Shown here piece after piece: positions 26,850 through 35,400 of a stretch of 64,000 nucleotides of DNA (positions are counted from its first letter, which is position 1; every line of letters begins with the position of its first letter). The DNA comes from Coriobacteriaceae bacterium (GTDB taxonomy: Bacteria > Actinomycetota > Coriobacteriia > Coriobacteriales > Coriobacteriaceae), in the NCBI GenBank assembly GCA_015062655.1, contig SUUG01000003.1, positions 1 to 64,000 of the forward strand. The letters are read 5' to 3'. The position numbers were made by a program, and so were the translations under genes. The notes beneath the pieces are model-generated. The model was not told the origin of the DNA. It did not search any database and saw nothing but the letters and a program-made list of their open reading frames with translations.

Positions 26850-26881
26850 GACAGCGGCCGGTTTTGAACGATCCTGCGTGT

Positions 26882-26918
26882 GCGCCCGGGCGTCCCTGTC
26901 CGGGCGCGCTGCTATGAT
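26882..26918 (+). promoter_or_regulatory. Hairpin followed by the -10 box of the kinase gene
   Basis: GCGCCCGG (26882-26889) pairs with CCGGGCGC (26900-26907). A TATGAT box at 26913-26918 follows and ends seven bases before the kinase ATG at 26926, so transcription would start at or next to the start codon. Confidence 0.5.
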
Positions 26919-26925
26919 GGTCGCT

Positions 26926-28266
26926 ATGGATACCACGGAGCAGGATAGGGCGTCGGCGGAGCTCTCCGCCGGGCTCGCGCGTCATCTCGAGGGGTTCGCC
27001 GTCGACGGGCGATCCTTCTCGTATCGCGTGGAGGAGGTGCTCAAGCGTTCCGCCGTCGAGAGCACGGAGGTCGTCTACGTCCCCGGTCCCGGCGGGGGAG
27101 CGGTGGGTCCCTTCGTGCTCAAGCGGATTCGCCGCGACACCGGCGTGGGCTCGGCTTATGCCGCCTTGCTTAGCGCCGAGCGCTCGGGCTCCGTCTACCG
27201 CCATCTGCCGCGTGTCTTCTCAGCCGATATGGTGGCAGAGGAGATCCACGTCCTCATGGAGCTCCTCTCCGGCGAGACGCTCGAGGAGCTCGTCCATCGT
27301 GTGGGCCCTTCGCCCGAGCTCGCCCGCGCGTTGGTTCCGCTCATCTGCGAGGGCGTCACCGAGCTCCATGAGGGCTTCGCCCCACCCCTCATCCACCGCG
27401 ATCTCAAGCCGTCGAACATCATGGTGGACGCCTGGACGTCTGATGCAATCGGACGGTCCGGCGCCGCGGTTCCGCGCGTCACGATCATCGATCTCGGCAT
27501 CGCCCGCTCCTGGCACGAGGGTGCTGCGGCCGATACGGTCCATCTCGGCACCAGGGGCTATGCACCGCCCGAGCAGTTCGGATTCGGTCAGACCGACGTG
27601 CGGAGCGACGTCTATGCACTCGGTATGCTGCTGGCGTTCTGCTGCACGGGCCGAGAGCCGGTGCCGGGTCAGACCGCAGATGAGCTGATGGACCGAGGGG
27701 TCTCCGCCGACCTTGCCCCGGTTGTGTTCAAGGCGACGCGCTTCGACCCGGCGGAACGCTATGCGAGCGCCTCTGCCCTGGCGGCCGCGGTACGATCCGC
27801 GGAGCACGGGGCGCAAGCACGGGAGCGCCCCGCAGCGACGAGGCCGGCCCCCGCCGCCCCTGAGGATTCACGCCCGCGCTCTCGCGCAGCCGCCTTGCAC
27901 CGGCTTCTCCGTGCGCCGATCGTCTCCCGCGCGCTCTCGGTGCTCGGCATCATTTGGAATATCGCGCTCGTCTGTATAGCCGGTATCCTGGTGGCGGGCA
28001 GCTACCAGAGCGTGGTCAACCCGACGGACACGTCGTGGTCGGTCGGGCCCGTCTCCCGCACGCTTGCGGCGATCTTGATCCTGGATCTCCCGGGCGCGGC
28101 GGTCTTGTGGCTGCTCTTCGACAAGCGCCGCTTGCGCGATCGCATTCCCCAGGTCGGCCGCTGGACCTGGAGGCGCTGCCTCATACTCGCCTTCAAAACG
28201 CTGGTTGCCTGCTTCATCGGCATGCTCGTCCTCGTCATAGTACAGCTGGTCCTCAAGCGGTTCTGA
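26926..28266 (+). CDS. Serine/threonine protein kinase with C-terminal membrane helices
   Basis: A 446-residue Hanks-type kinase. The ATP-anchoring Lys lies in FVLKRIRRD, the catalytic loop is HRDLKPSNIM (His157-Asp159), the metal motif is DLG (189-191), and GTRGYAPPEQFG with SDVYALG follows. A Pro/Ala/Arg-rich linker (about 290-325) leads to three membrane helices near 343-364, 380-400 and 420-443; there is no PASTA domain. It therefore differs from the growth-control kinases PknB/PrkC. No ribosome binding site precedes the ATG at 26926, which fits a leaderless mRNA. Upstream neighbours are an HTH protein and a lipoprotein. Confidence 0.87.
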   Translation: MDTTEQDRASAELSAGLARHLEGFAVDGRSFSYRVEEVLKRSAVESTEVVYVPGPGGGAVGPFVLKRIRRDTGVGSAYAALLSAERSGSVYRHLPRVFSADMVAEEIHVLMELLSGETLEELVHRVGPSPELARALVPLICEGVTELHEGFAPPLIHRDLKPSNIMVDAWTSDAIGRSGAAVPRVTIIDLGIARSWHEGAAADTVHLGTRGYAPPEQFGFGQTDVRSDVYALGMLLAFCCTGREPVPGQTADELMDRGVSADLAPVVFKATRFDPAERYASASALAAAVRSAEHGAQARERPAATRPAPAAPEDSRPRSRAAALHRLLRAPIVSRALSVLGIIWNIALVCIAGILVAGSYQSVVNPTDTSWSVGPVSRTLAAILILDLPGAAVLWLLFDKRRLRDRIPQVGRWTWRRCLILAFKTLVACFIGMLVLVIVQLVLKRF

Positions 28267-28375
28267 GCGCGCCGCCCGCTGAGGCCGCTCCGGTGTTCCG
28301 CCGCATCCCGTCCCGACCGCCCTCCGCCTTCCACCCCGGCTGAAGGAGGCCTTCCCGCACTTTATGCCGCGACGA

Positions 28376-28503
28376 CCCCGTACCGCAGATGGCGAGCGTT
28401 CGTAATTCGGCCTTTCAGGCGCGAAAAAGCGGCAATTGCGAACGCTCGGCATCCGTGATGCGGGCTGCCATTAGCTCCGAGCTAATGAAACGCCGCGGCC
28501 GCC
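28376..28503 (+). repeat. 128-bp direct repeat, right copy, containing a 66-bp palindrome (28388-28453)
   Basis: Second copy of the repeat at 25695-25822. It begins CCCCGTACCGCAGATG and ends with the hairpin TTAGCTCcGAGCTAA and GCCGCGGCCGCC. It lies 110 bp after the kinase gene, in a 578-bp gap that also holds a 160-bp element. Confidence 0.85.
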
Positions 28504-28571
28504 CTCGCCTGGCCTCGCCTGGCCCCGTGCGGCCCCGTCGGCCCCGTCGGCCCCATGCCGGCCGCATCTGA

Positions 28572-28731
28572 GTTGCATTTCTTGCGCCTGTGTACGCCCC
28601 TCGGAGCAGAGTCCAAGTACCGCACAGAAAACCGCAGGTAAGACAAGTTGCAATAATGACGGCTATGCACTCCGCAGTACATAGCCGCCACTTTGTTCCA
28701 GAAAAGGGTACATAGCAGCAAAAAATGCAAC
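28572..28731 (+). repeat. 160-bp multi-hairpin element, copy 3
   Basis: Begins GTTGCATTTCTTGC and ends AAATGCAAC; the outer arms are complementary. It has the conserved AACCGCAGGTAA and an inner hairpin with ACGGCTATG / CATAGCCGC. Same length and architecture as the copies at 12341 and 12574. Confidence 0.85.
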
Positions 28732-28844
28732 TGCCCCCGCGGGGCATCCTTCCGGAATCGCCGCCTCCCTGCATCTCGACCGCATGCACCCCCTCGCGTA
28801 TCATAAGCGTGTTCGATCCGCGAGGCGTCACAAGGAGCACCACG

Positions 28845-29843
28845 ATGGGAATGGCGATGAAGGCCCTGTTCGGCGGCCGAGTCACGTTGAAGTCGGTCCA
28901 GAAGGTCGAGGAGGGGACGTTCGTCCGTGTCGACGAGCCCCTGAAGGCCTACACCTCCTTCGCCTGGCGGCTCGCCCTCTCGGCCGTGATCGCGACCGGC
29001 GGCATCGCCGTGAGCTCACCTGCCGTCATCATCGGCGCCATGCTCATCGCCCCGCTCATGTCGCCGATGCTCGGAACCACCTTCGCCCTGGTCGCCTCCA
29101 ACTGGCGCGGCTTCGTGCGCACGATCATCATCACGGCGCTCGGGGTCGCCGGATGCCTCCTCATCTCGATGGCGTTCGCGGCCATCATGCCCGTCGACGT
29201 CGACCCCTCCACGAACTCCGAGATCGTGTCGCGCACCTCGCCGCGCATCGCCGACCTCATCATCGCCCTGGCGTCGGGGCTCATGGGCTCCATCTCCATC
29301 ATGCGCGACGACATCCCGGACGCGATGCCCGGCGTCGCCATCTCGGCCGCCATCGTGCCGCCGCTGTGCGCCGTGGGCATCTCCCTGTACGCGGGCGACA
29401 TCCGCTCGGCCTTCGGCGCGATGAACCTGTTCATGGTCAACTACTTCGCCATCCAGGCCACGAGCCTCATCGTCTTCGTCATCGCGGAGCTGGAGCGGCG
29501 CGTGCGCTCCGGGGAGGAGAAGATGCCCGGCCGCGCCCGCGCGATCATGTTCGCCGCGATCCTGGTGGGCGTGCTGACGGTGAGCGTGCCGCTCGCCTTC
29601 GCGAGCCTCGACATCGTGAACGAGAACGACCGGCGCAACGCGGTGGGCGAGATCGTGCGCAACTGGGCCGAGGATGACGGCTACCGCATCACGGGCCTGG
29701 ATTTCCGAGACGACGAGGTCTCGATCGAGATCGCAGGGGAGGGACCGGCCCCGGAGGCTCGCGACCTCAGGGACGCGCTCGATGACCGCGGTTTCGCCGA
29801 CGAGCGGATCCGCGTGATCGTGGAGCATGAGGAAACCTTCTAA
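28845..29843 (+). CDS. DUF389 (TIGR00341-like) membrane protein
   Basis: A 332-residue integral membrane protein. Residues 35-230 hold about six hydrophobic segments with the DUF389 signatures SSPAVIIGAMLIAPLMSPML and DDIPDAMPGVAISAAIVPPLCAVG. The remaining part has one more helix (AIMFAAILVGVLTVSVPLAF) and a soluble C-terminal alpha/beta domain of about 90 residues. The family's transport substrate is unknown. The ATG at 28845 follows AAGGAGCACC and was preferred to an upstream in-frame start at 28725 that would overlap the 160-bp repeat. Confidence 0.87.
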   Translation: MGMAMKALFGGRVTLKSVQKVEEGTFVRVDEPLKAYTSFAWRLALSAVIATGGIAVSSPAVIIGAMLIAPLMSPMLGTTFALVASNWRGFVRTIIITALGVAGCLLISMAFAAIMPVDVDPSTNSEIVSRTSPRIADLIIALASGLMGSISIMRDDIPDAMPGVAISAAIVPPLCAVGISLYAGDIRSAFGAMNLFMVNYFAIQATSLIVFVIAELERRVRSGEEKMPGRARAIMFAAILVGVLTVSVPLAFASLDIVNENDRRNAVGEIVRNWAEDDGYRITGLDFRDDEVSIEIAGEGPAPEARDLRDALDDRGFADERIRVIVEHEETF

Positions 29844-30058
29844 CAGCTCGGCCGCATAAAAGCTCGCTCGTAAACACGTTACAGCCCGAGTCCGATCCGA
29901 GCCGGCTCGCAAGCCGGCCTCACCCGGCAGGGGACGGCCCGCTCCGCCATCGGCCCCGGCCCCTCACCCGGTTCCGGGCCAGCACCCCTTGCACCCTCGC
30001 CCGGGCGCGCTCCGGACCGCCCCTAAGCGCGTCCCCGGCTCCGCACCCCCCCGGTATG

Positions 30059-30089
30059 AAAAACGCGGCGGACCCGAAGGCCCACCGCG
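30059..30089 (-). terminator. Terminator of the wall-hydrolase gene
   Basis: Read leftward: CGCGGTGGGCC, TTCG loop, GGTCCGCCGCG and a run of five T. It ends the gene at 30132. The rest of 29844-30131 is G/C-rich with nothing else visible. Confidence 0.85.
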
Positions 30090-30131
30090 CCGAGTCAACA
30101 GAATGCATCCCCTGCCGTACGGGGGCGCAGC

Positions 30132-31175
30132 TTAGATCCGCTGCATCTCGCTCAGGGTGTTGCGGTACCAGTCGTACCAGTTGGGAGGGCAGTACTTCTT
30201 GGCGCCGGCCACGCTGATCGTGTAGCCGTAGCCCTGCGCCAGCCCGCGCACGTGGGTGTCGATGGCCTGCTCCCAGGAGGGGAAGTCGATGCTGCCCCAG
30301 CCCCAGGCGTTGTGCTCGCGGAAGAGGTAGGCCCCCTTGCTGCTCTCGGTGTTGGAGATCGCGGGAGAGAAGCGGGGGTCGACGCCGTACTTCCACGCGG
30401 CGGCGGCGAACTGGCTGCCGTAGCCCGCGAGCGGGGATCCCTCGAGGTAGGCGTCGATGCGCGGCGCCCAGGCGGCGACGAAGTCCTCCTGGCTCATGCC
30501 CCAGTCGACCACGGTGTTGTTATCGAACGGCGAGCCCGCGGCACCCGCCGGCGAGCCGTCGGCACGTGCTGCGGCCTCAAGCTCGGCGAGCTCGGCGGCG
30601 GCCTCCTCCTCGGCACGGCGCTGGGCGTCCTCGCGCAGCTTCTGCGCCTCCTTGAGGGCGGCGTCGGCGCGGTCCTGCTCCGCCTGCGCCTTGACGCGGG
30701 CCTGCTCGAGCTCGACCTTGTGCTGCTCGAGCTCGCGCTCGGCGTCGTTTAGGTCCTCAAGGGCCTCGGTGTTGGACGACTGGATCTGGTCCAGGTAGTT
30801 CATGCGGGTGAGCAGGTCGTCCAGGGAGGAGGACTGCAGCACCACGCTCATGAGCACGTTCGTGCCGCGCTCGTTCTTGTAGTTGGCGCGCATGGCCAGG
30901 CCGGCCTTGGCCCGCTTGCCCGGCATCGCGCTCTCGAGCTCCTGGATCTTCGCCGTGTTCTCATCGATCTTGCCCTGCAGCGCCTGCAGCTTGGCGACGG
31001 CCTGCTCGTAGGCGGCCGCGGTCTGCTCGACCTTCTTCTGCGTGGCGCTGACCTCGGCCTGTGTCTCCTGCGTGACCGCCTGGGCGGGCGCGGGCGCCAG
31101 GGCCGTGCCGGCGAGCGCGAAGGCGAGGGCGGCGCCGACGACGAGCGCGCGATGGGAATGCGGGTGTGCGTTCAT
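30132..31175 (-). CDS. Secreted coiled-coil protein with C-terminal lysozyme-like domain (PcsB-like N-terminus)
   Basis: A 347-residue exported protein. A signal peptide ends near residue 33 (ALAPAPAQA). Residues 34-205 are a long coiled coil with a hairpin, including MRANYKNERGTNVLMSVVLQSSSLDDLLTRMNYLDQI, the pattern of the PcsB/FtsEX-regulated hydrolases. A spacer follows, then a C-terminal domain (about 225-347) with KYGVDPRFSPAISNTESSKG, where the Glu fits a lysozyme-like catalytic acid, and NAWGWGSIDFPSWEQAI. It probably cleaves peptidoglycan during division or growth. ATG at 31175. Confidence 0.82.
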   Translation of the reverse strand: MNAHPHSHRALVVGAALAFALAGTALAPAPAQAVTQETQAEVSATQKKVEQTAAAYEQAVAKLQALQGKIDENTAKIQELESAMPGKRAKAGLAMRANYKNERGTNVLMSVVLQSSSLDDLLTRMNYLDQIQSSNTEALEDLNDAERELEQHKVELEQARVKAQAEQDRADAALKEAQKLREDAQRRAEEEAAAELAELEAAARADGSPAGAAGSPFDNNTVVDWGMSQEDFVAAWAPRIDAYLEGSPLAGYGSQFAAAAWKYGVDPRFSPAISNTESSKGAYLFREHNAWGWGSIDFPSWEQAIDTHVRGLAQGYGYTISVAGAKKYCPPNWYDWYRNTLSEMQRI

Positions 31176-31234
31176 GTACCATCCTCAGACAGCGTATCCT
31201 GATTTCACGGCATCAGTGTACTACCACCTTCGAG

Positions 31235-31354
31235 TTCAACTTGAGGCTTAAACAAGTTTAAGGGTCAAGTTGAAGGTTTAGGATGGCCCGTAGCTGCGCT
31301 TCGAGCGAGTTATGGAGCGCCTATAGAGATTCGAGTTTCACTTGAAGGTTGAAT
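31235..31354. promoter_or_regulatory. 40-bp nested palindrome with a third related site, upstream of the wall-hydrolase gene
   Basis: TTCAACTTGA (31235-31244) pairs with TCAAGTTGAA (31265-31274), and inside them CTTAAAC pairs with GTTTAAG. The sequence TTCGAGTTtcACTTGAAGGTTGAA at 31331-31354 repeats the left part in the same orientation. The A/T-rich cluster stands out from its neighbourhood in a 354-bp gap without genes. It looks like an operator cluster; the regulator is unknown. Confidence 0.55.
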
Positions 31355-31529
31355 GTTCGGATTCAATCGCACTTCGTCTACCTGAGGAAACGTGAGCGCA
31401 CCGTTTCAGGGCCGCCGCGACGGCGCGGTGGCCCCCAAGCGCCCGCCCCGGCTTGACACCCGCTGAAACGAAAGCGACCCCGCGACGGAGACGCCACGGG
31501 GCCGCCAAGCGGTCTGAGGGTGCCCGCGT

Positions 31530-32171
31530 CTACAGCGTCCCGTCGGCGCGGGCCCGCTCCACCTCGGCGAGCGCCTCGGGCGGGGTGTAGGTGCAGGTGC
31601 CGTCGCCTCGGCGCACGACGGCGATCTCGTCGCCCACGCGCACCTCGCCGCCGCGCAGCACCACGCCGAAGATGCCCTCGTGGGGGAAGATGCAGTCACC
31701 CGCGAGGTAGTAGATCGCGCAGCGCGTGTGGCAGACCTTGCCGATCTGGCTGATCTCGACGAGCACCTCGTCGCCCAGCCTGAGCTGCGTGCCGACGGGC
31801 AGGTCGAAGAGGTTGAGCCCCTCGGTGGTGAAGTTCTCCCCGAACGCCCCGTCGCCGACTTCGAGGCCGCGCTCCCTCGCGGCGTCGATGGACTCCTGGG
31901 CGAGGAAGGAGACCTGACGGTGCCAGTGGCCGGCGTGCGCGTCGTCAGCGAGGCCGTGCTGCTCGACGACCATGGCCGCCCCGGTGGCCACCGGGGCCTT
32001 GCGCGTGCCCTTCTTGGCGGAGAGGTTGATCGAGCGCACGCGCGGCGTGCCGGTGTAGGACGCGGCAGAGGACCTGAGGGGCGCCGCGGACGCCTGCTGC
32101 CGCGGCGCGCGGTCGGCCAGCTCGCGCTTGGCGGCGTCAAGGATCATGGAATCCGGTCCGGTCTCCTGCAT
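31530..32171 (-). CDS. MOSC-domain protein
   Basis: A 213-residue protein whose second half is a MOSC domain, the module of molybdenum-cofactor sulfurases and of YiiM-like proteins. VRSINLSAKKGTRKAPV starts the beta-barrel. GDGAFGENFTTEGLNLFDLPVGTQLRLGDEVLVEISQIGKVCHTRCAIYYLAGDC contains the conserved GENFTT and a Cys next to CHTRC. About 45 N-terminal residues are variable. It may transfer sulfur or bind molybdopterin; no moa/mob gene is close. The ATG at 32171 follows GAGAGGGGC; an ORF start at 32516 would run antisense through the riboswitch and was rejected. Confidence 0.83.
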   Translation of the reverse strand: MQETGPDSMILDAAKRELADRAPRQQASAAPLRSSAASYTGTPRVRSINLSAKKGTRKAPVATGAAMVVEQHGLADDAHAGHWHRQVSFLAQESIDAARERGLEVGDGAFGENFTTEGLNLFDLPVGTQLRLGDEVLVEISQIGKVCHTRCAIYYLAGDCIFPHEGIFGVVLRGGEVRVGDEIAVVRRGDGTCTYTPPEALAEVERARADGTL

Positions 32172-32283
32172 GGGTGCCCCTCTCATTGTTCTCAATCGAG
32201 TCATATTCATTATGGCACGTCCCGTGCGGACGGGTGGGCGCGCGGGCGCCTGTGCTACGATTGTCGGACATATAAGCTGGCCT

Positions 32284-32444
32284 AGATGGTGGTGCGGAGA
32301 CGCACGGACGCGGCCGCGTCCGGGAGAATGGGGTGCGAGTCCCCAGCTGTACCAGTAACCGTGTTTCGGACGGCCGTGGTGATAGCGTCGCAGATCGGAC
32401 GACGCGCACGGTCGGATGACGATGAGTCGGATCGCCTCCCATCT
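32284..32444 (+). ncRNA. Cobalamin riboswitch
   Basis: The core GGGAGAATGGGGTGCGAGTC, followed by CCCAGCTGTACCAGTAACCG, matches the conserved cobalamin-riboswitch block (GGGAA..GGTGcgAntCC..nCtGnnCCnGcaACcGT). The 3' B12-box-like part GATGAGTCGGATCGCCTCCC follows at about 32421-32440. Outer helix P1 forms from AGATGG (32284-32289) and CCATCT (32439-32444). It lies directly ahead of two surface-protein genes and should lower their expression when cobalamin is plentiful. I see no clear expression platform; a short stem near the start codon (CCAG/CTGG) may block translation. Confidence 0.88.
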
Positions 32445-32491
32445 CAGCGCGCCGCGTCCGCGGTGCCAGGCTCTGGGGGAAGGGATCCGAG

Positions 32492-35400
32492 ATGATCGGA
32501 CTCGGCGACCGCGCACGCGCTGCGCATGTCACGCAATCAACCATATATATGATGAGGACCGCGGGCGATAGGACCTTGCGGGCGGTCTTGGCGCTGGCCG
32601 TGGCGCTCGCCGGGGCCCCGGTGACGGCCGCAGCTGAGACGGTCGCGCCCGCGGGCGTCGATGGGCCTGCGCTCGTCGAGGGGGCCGCCTTCTCGGGGGG
32701 CGAGGCGGCTGAGGGCGCTCCGGCCGAGGGGGACGGCGCGGCAGGCCTCACCGTGGAGGAGGACGGGGCGCCCGAGGCCGCCTCCGCGCGCACTGCGGCG
32801 GCGGGCCCGGCGCCCGAGGCCGCCTCTGTGCCCGCCGTGGAGCCCGCGGGGGAGGGCGCCGCCGCGATGGCCGCATCCGCAGCGACGGCCGAATCCGCCG
32901 CAGCACCTGACCCCGCCGCCGACCCCGACGCCGACCCCGCCGACCCCGACGCCCTCGAGCTCTCCCGCGCGCTCGCCGCCCTCGAGGCGGACGGCTTCGG
33001 CGGGTACGTCCCGCGCCCGCGCTACGGGGTCGACGCGAACCTCAACACCATGATCGAGGCGCGTCTCGAGGCCCTGGGGCACCCGGGCATCCGCGCGCGG
33101 GTCGCCTCCGTGGACGCCCAGACCGACCCGGCGGCCGCGGGCGGCGTCGACGCCACCGACACCGACGCCAACGGGGCCGTCTCCTACTTCTTCCTCGCCC
33201 CGGATCAGAAGACCTCGCGCTACGACTACTCGGTGCTGCGCCAGCTCACGCCGACCTTCGAGCTCTCGCTGGGCGGCGCCCGCGCGGCCTACACGCCCGC
33301 GCGCTCCATGACACTGCCCTGGGACGAGGGCCGCGTGGAGTCCTACCTCGCCGCCGCCGCGGCATCGCTCGAGCTCGCCGAGGCGCTCACCGCGCCCGCC
33401 GTCCCCGAGGACGTGACCGGCGCCCCGCTTCCCGTCTACGTCGTCGGCGCGGGTGGCGTGAAGGTTGCGGACGTGTCCTGGAAGAGCTCCGACCAGGCGG
33501 TGGCGAAGGTCAATACCGGCTTCGACGCCGACTACAACAGCGTGGCGGAGGTCCGCCTCACCCACCAGTCCACGCCCGCCACGGTGACGCTGACGGCGAC
33601 CCTGAGCCTCAAGATCCCCGGGTACGGCGCCGCGCCGTCCACCACGGCCGCCCGCGACGTCACCCTCGAGGTGTCCCCGCGCTCGGGCGCGACGTCCGCG
33701 CAGATCGAGCGGCGCCTCAAGACCTACCTCTCGAAGGTCAAGGTCACCGACTTCATCACGGGGGACGCGGTGAAGCCCGGCGCCGTCGCCGGGGACCTCC
33801 AGTTCTCCCGCCCGCGCGATCTCGGTCTGGACGGTCGCGTCTACCGCCTCTCCTACGTGTCGGAAGACGACTCCGTCGTGCGGATCTCGGGCTACCGCGG
33901 CGTCATCACCCCCTCGCTGGCAGGGGAGGGGGCGCGGCGCACCTCGATCAAGGCCGTGCTCTCCTATGAGGGCGTCACCGTCGAGCGCGACCTCGGCGCG
34001 TTCACGATGGCGGAGGTCGGCTCCGAGGAGATCGACGCCGCCGTCGCCCTCATGGAGCAGGCGCGCGCGGGCTACGCGGCCCACCTGCTCGGCTCGAACG
34101 CGGCGCCTGACCGCGTGACGGGCGACCTGTCGATCTTCCGCGCGGTGCTGCCCGGGGCTGACGGCGCCGTCTGGGAGCGCACGGCGGCCGCGGCCCGCGT
34201 CGGCGGCATCGAGCCCGTGGACCTCCCCGGCTACGATCCGATGTCCTCGCAGCCCTGGCGCACGTTCCGCTCGTCGGACGATCGCGTCGTCGCGAGCGAG
34301 AGCCTCCGCGTGAGCCGGCCCGACTACGACCGCGAGGTCACGGTCGACTCCGTCCTCACCTACAAGCGCTACGAGACCCTGGCCCTCGCGCACCCCGAGG
34401 ACGCCCGGCTCGCGAAGCTCGTCGCCCAGCCGGTGTCGGCGACGTTCACGGTCTTGGGCACGAAAGGCGCCGTCGACCCGGCCGCGCAGGCCCCGGTGAG
34501 CGTCACGGCGAAGATCACGGGCGTGAGCGCGCCCGGCGCCGACGGCCGCGTGCGCGCGCAGGCCTGGGTTCCCGCGACGCCCTTCACCTTCAAGAAAGGC
34601 GAGCGCAAAAGCGCTTGGGACGTCCTCGCGGCCCTGCTCGACCAGGGCGGTTACACCTACGACCTCTCGACCGGCATGCCCGGATCGGTGACCTCCCCCG
34701 ACGGCCGGGTGCTCAAGATGGAGCAGATCGGAGCCGACTGGGCCTATTGGAGCCTGCTCATCAACGGCGGGTACGCATCCGAATACGCCAACAAGATCGA
34801 GGTGGGCGACGGCGATGAGATCGAGCTCGTCTACGTGACGCCGCTGCTCTCTGAGGACGGCGGCGGGGCTGCGGTCGAGCCCGGTGCGGACGCGCCCGAG
34901 ATCGTGCCCGACGCGCCGAGACCCGATCTGCCCGTGGTCTGGACGGGCTTCGGAAACGGTGGCAAGACCGCGCTCGACGGCGTCTCGACCCCGGCGGACG
35001 CGGCCCGCGAGCTGTGGGCCGCCGACCTCAGGCGCCCGGGAGAGGAGTACGCCGCCGTCGGGGATCCCCTGATCGCGGGCGGCCACCTCTTCGCCGCGAC
35101 CTCGACTGAGCTCGTCAAGATCGACCGCTCGACGGGCGCGGTCGTGCGCCGCGTGAAGACCTACGGCGCGACCGCCTACTTCTCCCGGGCCGTCTACGCG
35201 GACGGGGTGATCGTCGTGCCCTCCGACGACGGCTCGCTCGCCGCCTTCACGGCCGACACCCTGACCTGCGTCTGGAAGACGCCCCCGCTCGAGCGCCCGG
35301 TGATCGACGGTGCGGCCGCGAGCTGGCAGGCGAGCTCCACGTTGACGGTCGCGAACGGGGCCGTGGTCGCGCCGTTCGCCGCGGGCCTCGGCGCGGGCGG

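Noticed and set aside
25889-28266. Lipoprotein/HTH/kinase module as a known anti-phage system
   Set aside because: I see no nuclease, NTPase or toxin-like domain. The repeats suggest mobility, but calling it a defence system would go beyond the evidence.
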